Source: Taishania pollutisoli
Lineage (GTDB): Bacteria > Bacteroidota > Bacteroidia > Flavobacteriales_D > Crocinitomicaceae
Assembly (NCBI RefSeq): GCF_014518315.1
Contig: NZ_JACVEL010000008.1
Coordinates: forward strand, 80,016 to 144,015
Reading direction: 5' to 3'
DNA length: 64,000 nt
In this document: piece after piece, positions 26,316-35,560 of the stretch
Numbering within the stretch: position 1 is the stretch's first letter
How the letters are laid out: each line of letters opens with the position of its first letter
The notes under the pieces: model-generated
Seen by the model: the letters and a program-made list of their open reading frames with translations, nothing else
What the model was told of the DNA's origin: nothing
Database searches by the model: none
Made by a program: the position numbers and the translations under genes

Positions 26316-28334
26316 TTATTTTTTAATAAACGAATCCGAGTAGCGTTTTCCGTTTTTCAAATCGACCTGTAAAATATACATTCCACTCTGGATCGAAGAA
26401 ATATTCAACGTAGAAGAAGGCTGCCCGAGGGTCATTATTTCACGTCCCTGAACATCTACAATCCTCATCGATTCAACATCTTCTGCATTCAGATTTTTAA
26501 TGGACAGCTGATCGCTTGCAGGGTTGGGATACAGTTCTACTTTTTGACCGTCAACCTCCAATAATCCAAGCGGATGTGCACCTTCAATTACCAGTACACT
26601 CTGATTTACATCAGGAGCCAGTACATTATCAATTGTTCCGGAAGGCCAATGTACCAATACGGAATCAATGGTTGTATTTGTTCCCACCCCGAAATGCACA
26701 TTCAATGAATGCATGTGGCGGAATCCTTCTCCTGAACGTACGTCCCGGATTTGTTTCATTCCTCCGGAATACAATTCAACACGTGCACCAATTCCGTTGA
26801 TGTTGCTTGCCGTTCCCTTTAAATGGATTTTCAACCAGTTGTTCGTATTCCCGTCATTCATGTAGATTCTGCTTCCGTTCTGAACATCCAGGAATCCATC
26901 GTTATTCATATCTCCTACCGAGCCGACCGGAAAACTGTACGACATCGGTGTAAATGTCAAATCACCGTTGTTAAAGGAAATGGACTGGTTCCCTCCCATT
27001 ACATCTGCATATCCGTCATTGTCAAAATCAAATGTCACGTATTCGATACTTGATTGTGTATTGGTTTCCCAACCGGAACCACTCGTAATATCTGTAAAAG
27101 TTCCATCGCCATTGTTGCGCATCAATTTATGTGAACCGTCAGTAAACGAGCTTGCTCCGATCAACGCATCCATGTATCCGTCATTGTCGTAGTCATTCCA
27201 TGCGGAAGACCAGGTCTGTACGGGATCATACATATTTGCGGCTGTTGACACGTTTGTAAACACACCGTTACCATCGTTTCTGTGTAATTCATTGAATTTT
27301 GCTGTCGAAGAACCTCCCCGGCATTTCGCTATAAACAAATCCGCATCTCCGTCGTTGTCATAGTCTACCCACACGGAGCCGTAATTTCCACCTTCGTCAT
27401 GGTCACCCAATCCTCCCTGGTGAAATGTCAATACACCCGTACCGTCATTGAGGTAATACACATTCGGATCCACGTCATGGCAAACAAACGCATCCAGGTG
27501 TCCGTCGTTGTTGATGTCAACAAAATTGGTTCGCTGTGAGAACACATACTGGCTCCCCGTTACTTCTGTAAAGCCTGTTCCAGTTGCATTCGCATATAAG
27601 AACGTGACTCCGCTCCCTGCTCCGAGAACCAGGTCATTAAACCCGTTTTTATCAATGTCCCCGATTGCCATACTCCAGGAAGGCAAATACGTAATGTTTA
27701 CAGGATAGGTTGTATTTGTGTATGCGCCCGAAACCTGTTGGTAATGAATTTGCACCTGGTTCGGACTTACCGTTACAATGTCGTCCAGGTAATCACCGTT
27801 CATATCCGCAATAGCGATTTTATAATCCCCGGTAATGGAAGGAAAATAATTTTCGGTGAATGTTACCGGGTAAACGGGTGGTTCAACAAAAGGAGTTTCC
27901 GTTATGGTAAAATCAAATCCCGTTGAATTCCATTTGTTGTCGAACGCGATGTAATATGTAACACCCTGAGTGACCGAAAAATCAATCAGTGAGAGGTATC
28001 CCGCACCGGAATCGTCATCTCCTGCATGGCAAACAAGTGCACCGCATGAACCGGTGTAAATGTGCACCCGTGTATCTTTTCCTGTATTTTGCGACAGGTC
28101 GGTAGATACCCTGACGGTATAATTATCGGTTGGTGTATACACATACCACTTTCCGGCGGACGCACCCGTTCCGTTAGGGGCGCAAACCGGCATCGGAACT
28201 TCTGTACCGTCAACAACATCAACGGTATACAACCCTGCAGTAACCGGAAGGGCTGTATTGCATGTACTCTGAGCAACCACGTCTGTTAATACAAGAGGAA
28301 GGGCCGCTGTAACAAGGAATAGTTTTCTTTTCAT
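26316..28334 (-). CDS. T9SS cargo with FG-GAP/VCBS repeats and ASPIC/UnbV domain
   Basis: A 672-residue secreted protein. After a signal peptide (residues 1-22) comes an Ig/PPC-like region (about 25-150). Then about seven FG-GAP/VCBS repeats follow (160-500) with calcium-binding loops such as DINNDGHLD, DYDNDGDAD, DFDNDGYAD and DMNNDGFLD. An ASPIC/UnbV domain is at about 505-590 (LKGTASNINGIGARVEL, DVRSGEGFRHMHSLNVHFG). The last 80 residues are a T9SS type A sorting domain (VELYPNPASDQLSI, GMYILQVDLKNG). It would be exported by T9SS and held on or released from the surface. It follows a diheme lipoprotein gene by 23 bp. Its ligand is unknown. Confidence 0.9.
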   Translation of the reverse strand: MKRKLFLVTAALPLVLTDVVAQSTCNTALPVTAGLYTVDVVDGTEVPMPVCAPNGTGASAGKWYVYTPTDNYTVRVSTDLSQNTGKDTRVHIYTGSCGALVCHAGDDDSGAGYLSLIDFSVTQGVTYYIAFDNKWNSTGFDFTITETPFVEPPVYPVTFTENYFPSITGDYKIAIADMNGDYLDDIVTVSPNQVQIHYQQVSGAYTNTTYPVNITYLPSWSMAIGDIDKNGFNDLVLGAGSGVTFLYANATGTGFTEVTGSQYVFSQRTNFVDINNDGHLDAFVCHDVDPNVYYLNDGTGVLTFHQGGLGDHDEGGNYGSVWVDYDNDGDADLFIAKCRGGSSTAKFNELHRNDGNGVFTNVSTAANMYDPVQTWSSAWNDYDNDGYMDALIGASSFTDGSHKLMRNNGDGTFTDITSGSGWETNTQSSIEYVTFDFDNDGYADVMGGNQSISFNNGDLTFTPMSYSFPVGSVGDMNNDGFLDVQNGSRIYMNDGNTNNWLKIHLKGTASNINGIGARVELYSGGMKQIRDVRSGEGFRHMHSLNVHFGVGTNTTIDSVLVHWPSGTIDNVLAPDVNQSVLVIEGAHPLGLLEVDGQKVELYPNPASDQLSIKNLNAEDVESMRIVDVQGREIMTLGQPSSTLNISSIQSGMYILQVDLKNGKRYSDSFIKK

Positions 28335-28357
28335 AAGTTTAATTTTTAAGTAGATAA

Positions 28358-29449
28358 TTATTCACAAAACTCAATGGAGTTGATCCAATCTTCCAGTAAT
28401 TGTACACCTTCCTGATGAACAAGTGTTCGCCCCAACAATGGCATTCTGACCGATTCATTCGTCGCGTTCAGCCGGAAATGCATCACAGACCTGTTGATAT
28501 TACTCGGAGAAATGATGTAATTCATAGCAGGGTCGATCATCTCTCCGGGCTCTACGCATAGTCCCATGTTTGTTTTTGAGACCGTTTCTGAGAAACCAAG
28601 CCGGATCGGACGATAATCACAATGTTTCCCGGCACTGTGACAATGCGCACAATTAATATCTAAATAAGAACGTAAACGCAATTCAAGAGGTTGCGTGGCG
28701 TCCGAATAATTAACAACCGTATTGATGTTTGGCGGCAGGCTTCCGGAGAGATACCCCATTTCAATCATTTTCTGCAATTGATTTTTGACACCATCCGGGT
28801 AATTGTAGTTTTTGTTCATATTCTGCGGCTTCACTCCGATCGGGATCGGCACATCGTTTAGTTTGTGACAAACTTTACACTCTGTTTCGGAAGGAATCCG
28901 GTAATTTGTCGACAATTCCTGTCCGTTTCTGTTCCACGTAATATCGACGTAACCGCCGTTCATATCCAGGTAAGCTTCTGTCTGTTCTTCGTTCCAGATA
29001 TATTCAGCAAAAATCCATCCACTTGCTTTTTTGATCATCACACGGGTTTCAAGAATTTTTGTCACATCCCCGGGCATCACGTGATCGTAATAAAAGTTTT
29101 TAATCAGTGCTGTTCCTACCGGAAAATTGAGAATGTCGCTATCTGCTACATAATCAGCACTTTTGCCATCCGGCATCCAGATAAAGCGTTTTTTGAGTGC
29201 ATAATCCGTGAACAGCGAACTGATCGGCTCGTATTCCATAACACCATCAGCAGGTTGCTGATTTTTGATATCCCCCTGAAAAAAACGATACGAGGAAAGT
29301 TTCTGGTAAGGGACAATAGATAAAACGAGTGATACTTTGTTGGATGGCGTTCCGGGATCCGGAATTTCAATAGGTTCCACTTTTTTACAGGCTGTATAGA
29401 AGATCACGGATGTAGCAACCGTAATGAAAAAAAGGCCGGTTCTGACCAT
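28358..29449 (-). CDS. Diheme c-type cytochrome-like lipoprotein (SO2930-type)
   Basis: A 363-residue lipoprotein (lipobox FYTAC, Cys21) with two haem c attachment motifs, CKVCH at 191-195 and CAHCH at 267-271. The layout (an N-terminal beta-rich part, SETECKVCH, then LRSYLDINCAHCH) resembles the SO2930/HNE_0200-type diheme family, whose function is not known. Covalent haem would need the cytochrome c maturation system, which is not in the window. It is the first gene of an operon with the FG-GAP/ASPIC cargo. A role in extracellular redox chemistry or sugar/lipid oxidation is speculation. Confidence 0.82.
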   Translation of the reverse strand: MVRTGLFFITVATSVIFYTACKKVEPIEIPDPGTPSNKVSLVLSIVPYQKLSSYRFFQGDIKNQQPADGVMEYEPISSLFTDYALKKRFIWMPDGKSADYVADSDILNFPVGTALIKNFYYDHVMPGDVTKILETRVMIKKASGWIFAEYIWNEEQTEAYLDMNGGYVDITWNRNGQELSTNYRIPSETECKVCHKLNDVPIPIGVKPQNMNKNYNYPDGVKNQLQKMIEMGYLSGSLPPNINTVVNYSDATQPLELRLRSYLDINCAHCHSAGKHCDYRPIRLGFSETVSKTNMGLCVEPGEMIDPAMNYIISPSNINRSVMHFRLNATNESVRMPLLGRTLVHQEGVQLLEDWINSIEFCE

Positions 29450-29472
29450 AATTAATTAGATTGAGAACAAAC

Positions 29473-29503
29473 CAAAGCTAAACTATTTTTTCTATAATCG
29501 CAA
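29473..29503 (-). promoter_or_regulatory. Bacteroidota-type promoter of diheme/ASPIC operon
   Basis: On the minus strand: TTG (29503-29501), 20 bp spacer, TAGCTTTG (29480-29473), 23 bp before the ATG at 29449. A full consensus match. Confidence 0.65.
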
Positions 29504-29622
29504 TTAATTGAAAATAAAACTAAAGCAATATTATATTTCCCTGAATTTGTTTAGTCGCCTGGATTTTGTTAATTTTATAGAAAAATTGGACGTTTCATCC
29601 AAAAAGAATGTACACTTGTATC

Positions 29623-30270
29623 ATGAAGAATTTTAGAACCGGTCTTTTTATCCTTTTTTTGCTGAGTAGCTTCATGGCTCCAATTGCATCTGCTCAAGAA
29701 TCCAAAGATTCAGTGAAGCTGATTCAGTTTTCCGGGATTGTTATTTCAGAGTCTGATTTAAATCCTCTGCCATATACAACCATCTTTGACAAAACCGCAG
29801 GAAGAGGTGTAATGGCTGATTATTACGGTTATTTTTCACTGGTTACCCAACCAAACGATACGTTATATTTCTCCTTTTACGGGTATAAAACATCTACTTT
29901 CATTGTTCCCGACACGTTAACAGATAACCTGTACTCCATTCTTCATACCATGTACAAAGACACGATCAATTTACCTGAATTCACGGTATATCCATGGCCT
30001 TCAAAAGAAGAATTTGCGCGTGCATTCGTTGAGATGAACCCGACGGATGATGCCATTAAACGGGCACAGCGGGAATTATCAGGAGAAAGCCTTGCATTTG
30101 TCGCCGCACGGGTAAAAACAGATGCTTCACTGGCACATAGTTATGCCGAAAATCAAATGTATACACAAATATACACACGGGGTCAGATGCCGGGGAACAA
30201 TATCCTGAATCCATATGCCTGGTCGAAGTTGATCAGCGACTGGAAACAAGGAAAACTAAAACGGCAGTAA
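29623..30270 (+). CDS. Secreted protein with carboxypeptidase-regulatory-like domain
   Basis: A 215-residue exported protein. From the ATG at 29623 the signal peptide reads MKNFRTGLFILFLLSS and is cleaved near ASAQ. Residues about 35-110 look like a carboxypeptidase-regulatory-like (CarboxypepD_reg) beta-sandwich: FSGIVISESDLNPLPYTTI, then YYGYFSLVTQPNDTLYFSFYG-like strands. The C-terminal part has VYPWPSKEEFARAF, a pattern I associate with a conserved Bacteroidota family of unknown role. An ATG at 29608 is a weaker start. It precedes menA by 12 bp, so the three genes up to menC are probably one operon. Confidence 0.75.
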   Translation: MKNFRTGLFILFLLSSFMAPIASAQESKDSVKLIQFSGIVISESDLNPLPYTTIFDKTAGRGVMADYYGYFSLVTQPNDTLYFSFYGYKTSTFIVPDTLTDNLYSILHTMYKDTINLPEFTVYPWPSKEEFARAFVEMNPTDDAIKRAQRELSGESLAFVAARVKTDASLAHSYAENQMYTQIYTRGQMPGNNILNPYAWSKLISDWKQGKLKRQ

Positions 30271-30282
30271 TTCATTGCACAC

Positions 30283-31182
30283 ATGACCAAACAAAAAGCC
30301 TGGATAGAAGCCATTCGTCCCAGAACACTCCCCTTAAGTCTTGCAGGGATTCTTTTCGGATCGGCAATTGCATTTAAATCGGGAGCTATTGACTGGGTTA
30401 TTTTTTCACTTTCCATTTCAACAACCCTCTTATTTCAGATATTGTCAAATCTCGCTAATGACTACGGCGATGGAGTTAAAGGAACTGACAACCATGAACG
30501 GGTTGGTCCGACACGGGCGGTTCAATCCGGAATGATCACACATCAGCAAATGAAATCGGCAGTAATCCTGACTGCTGTTTTAAGCTTTTTATCCGCGGCA
30601 GTATTGATTTATTTCGGTACACAGGCAATGGCCGCTCCTGTTTTATGGACGTATGCCGGACTTGCGGTGCTGTGTGTTCTGGCCGCCATCACATATACTG
30701 TTGGTAAAAAAGCATACGGCTATCATGGATTAGGCGATCTGATGGTTTTCATTTTCTTTGGATTGGTAAGTGTGTTAGGTGTTTATTCCCTGTATACCAA
30801 AACTTTTGACTGGAACAATTTGTATCCGGCAGCTACAATCGGATTATTGAGTGTCGCAGTTTTGAATCTCAACAATATGCGCGATTATGCATCTGATAAA
30901 AAAGCCGGGAAAAATACGCTTGTTGTAAAAATGGGCATCGACTATGCAAAACTCTATCACACGGTGATTGTATTGCTTGCATTGGCATTTCTGGTCTTAT
31001 TCCTGTTAAAACAAACAGATGTGATTGCATTCATCAGTTTATTACCTGGTATTTCCCTATTTCTGCACCTGATGAAAGTTGCTAAAATAAGAACGACCAA
31101 AGAATTCGATCCGGAATTAAAAGTGGTCGCCTTGTCAACATTTGCAATTGCGGTTCTTTACTTTGCCTCTATTTGGTTTTAA
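30283..31182 (+). CDS. menA: 1,4-dihydroxy-2-naphthoate polyprenyltransferase
   Basis: Membrane enzyme that attaches the polyprenyl chain to DHNA in menaquinone synthesis. 299 residues and about eight to nine helices of the UbiA fold. The two Asp-rich metal/diphosphate motifs are seen: NDYGDGVKGTDN near residues 63-74 and NNMRDYASDKKAGKNTL near 200. The N-terminal AIRPRTLPLSLAGI is typical of MenA. It lies 9 bp upstream of menC, another menaquinone gene. Menaquinone is the usual respiratory quinone of Bacteroidota. Confidence 0.94.
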   Translation: MTKQKAWIEAIRPRTLPLSLAGILFGSAIAFKSGAIDWVIFSLSISTTLLFQILSNLANDYGDGVKGTDNHERVGPTRAVQSGMITHQQMKSAVILTAVLSFLSAAVLIYFGTQAMAAPVLWTYAGLAVLCVLAAITYTVGKKAYGYHGLGDLMVFIFFGLVSVLGVYSLYTKTFDWNNLYPAATIGLLSVAVLNLNNMRDYASDKKAGKNTLVVKMGIDYAKLYHTVIVLLALAFLVLFLLKQTDVIAFISLLPGISLFLHLMKVAKIRTTKEFDPELKVVALSTFAIAVLYFASIWF

Positions 31183-31191
31183 CGATGTGGA

Positions 31192-32226
31192 ATGAAAGCC
31201 CGTTTTGAATATACCCCGTTGACCTTTAAACGACCCGCAGGTACCAGCCGGGGGGAACTGACAACAAAACATTCCTGGTTAATACTGATCGAAGCAAACG
31301 GAATTACCGGAACGGGAGAATGCAGTATCATCCCGGGACTTTCTCCCGATTTTGAATCACCCGGACAATACGAAACCCTGTTATCTGACGCTGTAACGGC
31401 CATCAACAACGGAACACTTACTCCGGAAAATGCAGCGGTCATATTGTACCGCCAACCTTCTGTTTTATTTGGTGTTGAATGTGCTTTCCGGGATGTGCAA
31501 AACGGTGGGAATAAAGTTTATTTCGACAACGCATTCAGCCGCGGACAGGTTTCTATTCCGATCAACGGGCTAATTTGGATGGGAAATGAATCCTTCATGC
31601 AGGAACAAATAGAACAAAAACTGGCGGGAGGATTTTCGACCATTAAGATGAAAATCGGCGCCATTGATTTTGAAACAGAATTCAACTTATTGAAAAATAT
31701 ACGCAGCCGTTACGACAGCACTATGATTACACTTCGTGTAGATGCAAATGGAGCTTTTTCTCCGAAGAAAGCTGTCCGTGTATTGAAACGGCTTGCGGAG
31801 CTGGACATCCATTCAATCGAACAACCCATACAGGCAGGACAATGGGATGCGATGCAGGAATTGTGTCGAATTACTCCCACTCCTATCGCGCTGGATGAAG
31901 AGTTGATCGGCATTCATACGCGGGATGAAAAAATCCGGCTCTTGTCCAAAATAGCTCCTCAATTCATTATTCTCAAACCAAGTCTTCACGGGGGAATTTC
32001 CGGTACAAAAGAGTGGATTGAACTGGCAGAGCAACATGCAATCACCTGGTGGATGACCAGCGCCCTGGAATCGAACATCGGTTTGAAAGCGATCTGCGAA
32101 CTCACAGCAGAATATTCCAATCCGCTTCCTCAGGGACTGGGTACAGGAAGTCTGTATGTATCTAATTTTGAAAGTAACCTGACCGTAGAAAACGGGATGA
32201 TCTTTTTAAAGAATCCATTGCGTTAG
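31192..32226 (+). CDS. menC: o-succinylbenzoate synthase
   Basis: Enolase-superfamily enzyme dehydrating SHCHC to o-succinylbenzoate in menaquinone synthesis. 344 residues. The catalytic and metal residues are visible: Lys pair in STIKMKIG, Asp in LRVDANGAF, Glu in HSIEQPI, Asp/Glu in IALDEELIG and Lys in IILKPSLHGG. It sits directly after menA, supporting the MenC call over other muconate-type enzymes. The stop codon overlaps the convergent gene's stop by 4 bp. Confidence 0.93.
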   Translation: MKARFEYTPLTFKRPAGTSRGELTTKHSWLILIEANGITGTGECSIIPGLSPDFESPGQYETLLSDAVTAINNGTLTPENAAVILYRQPSVLFGVECAFRDVQNGGNKVYFDNAFSRGQVSIPINGLIWMGNESFMQEQIEQKLAGGFSTIKMKIGAIDFETEFNLLKNIRSRYDSTMITLRVDANGAFSPKKAVRVLKRLAELDIHSIEQPIQAGQWDAMQELCRITPTPIALDEELIGIHTRDEKIRLLSKIAPQFIILKPSLHGGISGTKEWIELAEQHAITWWMTSALESNIGLKAICELTAEYSNPLPQGLGTGSLYVSNFESNLTVENGMIFLKNPLR

Positions 32227-33116
32227 GAATTCGTTTTCTTCAGTTTCAACAGCATGCTGAACCACCACGGACTGTTGTCCCACTTCCAGTTATAATACAC
32301 GCGATCTGTTGCACCAAATCCCAGGTTAAACTGACGAACGGAGGGAACAAATGAGCCTTCAAAGCTGAATCTCTTTCCATTGCTTAATGCTTGTCCAATC
32401 GAATGGTACATCAATGCGTGCATCAGTCCGTTTTGTTTTCCAAACTCATCAACACCACTTTTAATATGTAGCACTTCCCCCTTCCATTCGATTAAGATAA
32501 TGGCTGCATGCAGTTTTTCTCCCCGAATTCCAAGACAGGTACACTGTCTTTTGTCGTAATTCAACAATAAGTGTTCAAATCGCACGAAATCAATCGGGGT
32601 TAAGCTTTTAACTTTTGCTTTGAGTTCAGAAATAACAATCGGGAGTGCCTCTTCGATGGAAACCGGTTTAATCAGCAGTCCTGTTTTTTCAAATTTTTTA
32701 ATTCCCCGTTTCGTTTGTGAACCGGTCTGTAGTTCTTCTTCTGTTTCAATTACTTGATATACCTGCTCGGAAGCATTCCTGAACAAGCATTCATTTGTAT
32801 TCAGATTTCCGCGTTTAAATCGTGCTCTCAGCAGTGTTTCCACCTCATTAAAATCGCATGGTTGCTCCCCCATCCAGTCCAGGGAACGGATAAAATTCGG
32901 TGTAAAGATACCTTTTACTCCCGCACGAACAGAATACGGAATCGCCATTGCTCCCCGGTAATCATCCCAAACAACTGCGCACCAGTTTTCCGAAAGGGCA
33001 TCCAGGTAATACCGTTGATTGTATACCGTCGCAGCTGTTTTCGCTACCAGCGCATCCCATTTATTATCATCAAGCGCATTCTTGTCAATCAGTTGAAGCT
33101 GTCCGGACATGTTCAC
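32223..33116 (-). CDS. FemAB/GNAT-fold acyltransferase-like protein
   Basis: A 297-residue cytoplasmic protein resembling the GNAT-fold, FemAB-like transferases. Seen: the N-terminal half with SRYYLDALS-like NQRYYLDAL and a LDWMGEQPC segment, the basic RGIKKFEKTGL helix, and the C-terminal GKRFSFEGSFVPSVRQFNLGFGA, which matches the DFEGS...FG pattern of that superfamily. Such enzymes transfer amino acids or acyl groups to lipids, peptidoglycan or sugars. The substrate is unknown. Its stop overlaps the menC stop by 4 bp, and it follows a small lipoprotein gene by 18 bp. Confidence 0.7.
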   Translation of the reverse strand: MNMSGQLQLIDKNALDDNKWDALVAKTAATVYNQRYYLDALSENWCAVVWDDYRGAMAIPYSVRAGVKGIFTPNFIRSLDWMGEQPCDFNEVETLLRARFKRGNLNTNECLFRNASEQVYQVIETEEELQTGSQTKRGIKKFEKTGLLIKPVSIEEALPIVISELKAKVKSLTPIDFVRFEHLLLNYDKRQCTCLGIRGEKLHAAIILIEWKGEVLHIKSGVDEFGKQNGLMHALMYHSIGQALSNGKRFSFEGSFVPSVRQFNLGFGATDRVYYNWKWDNSPWWFSMLLKLKKTNS

Positions 33117-33134
33117 AATTATCTGTTTTATTTG

Positions 33135-33560
33135 TCAATGAACAACCTGAAGCGGAACATTCTTCACTACATAGGATTGTGTTTTCCCGGATGCAAATTG
33201 AATCACTACTTTAAAATCGTAGGTTGCTCCAATAGAACTGTCAAACTTACGCGCTGTATTCTGATATCCCATGTGTTCAAATCCTCCGTACTCATGCTGG
33301 TCAAAAGTCGTTGTTTTCCACGTTCCGTTTGCTCCTGTTGCTTCGATTGATGTCATCTTTATCTGTTCGTTGATCATTTTTTCTGACGGCGTAACATTGA
33401 TAACCACATACGACTCGTCTCCGCTCAACGGCATTTCATTCCGGTAGCAGACTAACTCCACGGTTAAATCTGTATTGTTGTATTGCTTTTCATTAGATTT
33501 TTTGGCTGTTCCACACGACAAGATGCCGGCAAGGGAAATTAAACAGAAGAATAAGCGCAT
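33135..33560 (-). CDS. Small hypothetical lipoprotein
   Basis: A 141-residue predicted lipoprotein: MRLFFCLISLAGILSC gives a lipobox with Cys16, followed by GTAKKSNEK. The mature part is beta-rich with no recognised motif. It is co-directional with and 18 bp upstream of the FemAB-like gene, so the two are probably transcribed together. I do not recognise the family. Confidence 0.72.
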   Translation of the reverse strand: MRLFFCLISLAGILSCGTAKKSNEKQYNNTDLTVELVCYRNEMPLSGDESYVVINVTPSEKMINEQIKMTSIEATGANGTWKTTTFDQHEYGGFEHMGYQNTARKFDSSIGATYDFKVVIQFASGKTQSYVVKNVPLQVVH

Positions 33561-33711
33561 CAGTTACAAATAATTTGTTCAACGTATTTCAGAATGCTAA
33601 ATGTAACAAATACAATCAATATTCCTGCTGTGTCAACCGGAAAACTTACCGCTTGACTTTCCATTTGCTACATCCGTCGATTCCGGCTACCTTTACGGCA
33701 AAATTGAATCA

Positions 33712-34167
33712 ATGGAAATCGAACGGAAATTTTTAGTCGATCAGGAATTGTGGAAACAGGTAGACAAAGGAACAGGCAAACACATTCAACAAGGATATTT
33801 CACTTCCAACGAACACTTTAGTGTCCGGGTGCGTACTAAGGGTGAGCGAGCGTTTTTAACAGTAAAAGGTACACGTGAAGGAATTTCGAGGGATGAATTT
33901 GAATATGAAATTCCCTACGCCGATGCCGATTTCATGTTGCGGCATTATACACAGCCATTTTTGGAGAAAACGCGCTACGAAGTCGTCATCGCAGGAAAAA
34001 CATGGGAAATTGATGAGTTTCATGGAAAATTAAGCCCCCTGATTCTCGCTGAAATCGAGTTGGAAAGTGAAACGGAACCGATTGAACTTCCTTCCTGGGT
34101 AACGCAAGAAGTGAGTACGGATCCGGATTATTTCAATTCAAACATCATCAAGCGCCTGTTCGATTGA
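33712..34167 (+). CDS. CYTH-domain (triphosphate tunnel metalloenzyme) protein
   Basis: A 151-residue single-domain CYTH protein. The signature ExExK is at the extreme N-terminus (MEIERKFLV), followed by FSVRVRTKGERAFLTVKG, EIPYADADFML, the YEVVIAGKTWEIDEFHG stretch and LILAEIELESE. This matches small bacterial enzymes with inorganic triphosphatase activity. Adenylate cyclase or thiamine-triphosphatase activity is also known in the superfamily. It overlaps the convergent mscS-like gene by 20 bp at the 3' ends. Confidence 0.9.
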   Translation: MEIERKFLVDQELWKQVDKGTGKHIQQGYFTSNEHFSVRVRTKGERAFLTVKGTREGISRDEFEYEIPYADADFMLRHYTQPFLEKTRYEVVIAGKTWEIDEFHGKLSPLILAEIELESETEPIELPSWVTQEVSTDPDYFNSNIIKRLFD

Positions 34168-35437
34168 GTGAACGGAAATCATTTCCGGAAGGTTGCTCAA
34201 AAATACGCAGATCAAAGTAATGCACCATCGACAGGATGTGGTCAAAAATGTCCGACTGGATGGATTCGTATTCATCCCATACCTTTGTTTTGGTAAAGCA
34301 GTATACTTCCAGGGGAATTCCCGATTCTGTCGGTTCGAGCTGACGAACCATCAGGGACATCTCTTTATTGATCTCCACCTTGTGCCGTAAATAATGTTCG
34401 ATATATTTCCGAAAGATTCCCAGGTTGGTTTGTCGTCTTCCGTTGATCGCGTTCGCGCCGACAAAGCCATTTTCTTCATTGTATCGTTGAATTTCCGCCT
34501 GCCGTTTAGTTATAAATTCTTTCAGGACGTTGATTCCTTTCAGTTTTTCGAGTAATTCTTCATCAGCAAATTTGACAGTTTCAATATTAATCTTCACCGA
34601 GCGTTTGATCCTTCTTCCGTCCGACTCTGTCATTCCCCTCCAGTTTTTGAATGCATCTGAAACCATTGAATAGGTTGGAATCGTTGTGATCGTCCGGTCA
34701 AAGTTTCGTACTTTGACCGTAGCGAGGCTGATTTCTTCCACTGTTCCGTCTGCACCGTATTTTTCCATGGTTACCCAATCACCGATCCGGACCATGTCAT
34801 TTGTTCCCAGTTGAAGGCTCCCCACAAACCCTAAAATCGTGTCTTTGAAGATCAACAATACAATCGCTGATGCAGCCCCCAGTGATGCCAGAAACGTACC
34901 AGGCTGAATACCGGTCAAAATACTGATCATTACCACAATCAAAACAATGCTGACAATGATCTTGACAACCTGTACATACGATTGAATCGGTTTGTCTCTG
35001 AAACGTTCATTTTCCAGCAGAATGTCTTTAACAGTTGTCAGGAATCGGTTGATTACAACAATAACCGCCAACACAATCAATACCTCGACAATCCGGGTAA
35101 AGAAGTCGTGCGTATTGGGATAACTGTAAAAAACAATGGAAATAAAATGTTCCATGAACATCAGCGGAATCAGGTAAGCCAGTGCACGAAAGAATTTATT
35201 TTTGATCAGAAAATCATCCCATTTTGTTTTTGTCCGGTCAAAAAACATGTGGGCAACACGAATCAGGACAAAGCGGGACAAATGCCATACTATCAGGCAG
35301 GCAATCAGAAGAGCCAATAACATTCCTATACTCCACAGCAGGCTGTGAGACGCGTAGGTTTCAGCATCAAAAACTGTTCGTCCGTTTATTGTGTGTTCAT
35401 AAAAACTCCGAATCCATCGTATAATTTCCTCCTTCAT
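34148..35437 (-). CDS. MscS-family mechanosensitive channel (YbdG-like)
   Basis: A 429-residue inner-membrane channel that relieves osmotic pressure. Five hydrophobic helices lie at about 28-63, 80-105, 113-137, 150-176 and 183-213. The last is the pore helix (FLASLGAASAIVLLIFKDTILGF). It is followed by the MscS beta domain (VRIGDWVTMEKYGADGTVEEI, VRNFDRTITTIPTYSM) and a long C-terminal domain. Five helices and this length are like E. coli YbdG rather than MscS itself. It has its own promoter on the minus strand. Confidence 0.92.
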   Translation of the reverse strand: MKEEIIRWIRSFYEHTINGRTVFDAETYASHSLLWSIGMLLALLIACLIVWHLSRFVLIRVAHMFFDRTKTKWDDFLIKNKFFRALAYLIPLMFMEHFISIVFYSYPNTHDFFTRIVEVLIVLAVIVVINRFLTTVKDILLENERFRDKPIQSYVQVVKIIVSIVLIVVMISILTGIQPGTFLASLGAASAIVLLIFKDTILGFVGSLQLGTNDMVRIGDWVTMEKYGADGTVEEISLATVKVRNFDRTITTIPTYSMVSDAFKNWRGMTESDGRRIKRSVKINIETVKFADEELLEKLKGINVLKEFITKRQAEIQRYNEENGFVGANAINGRRQTNLGIFRKYIEHYLRHKVEINKEMSLMVRQLEPTESGIPLEVYCFTKTKVWDEYESIQSDIFDHILSMVHYFDLRIFEQPSGNDFRSLNRTGA

Positions 35438-35455
35438 CTTTTCTGAATTTTACCA

Positions 35456-35463
35456 CAAAGGTA
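35456..35463 (-). promoter_or_regulatory. Bacteroidota-type -7 box of mscS-like gene
   Basis: Minus-strand TACCTTTG, a full match, 18 bp before the ATG at 35437. A TTG lies 17 bp upstream (35483-35481), slightly closer than usual. Confidence 0.5.
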
Positions 35464-35560
35464 AGGGTTTCGATAGAAAACAAGGGAATCCGGACAAGTA
35501 TTGTATTTTTTTAAGTTTTTTCATAAATGACTTGAAACAAAAACACCTATCTTTATCTGT

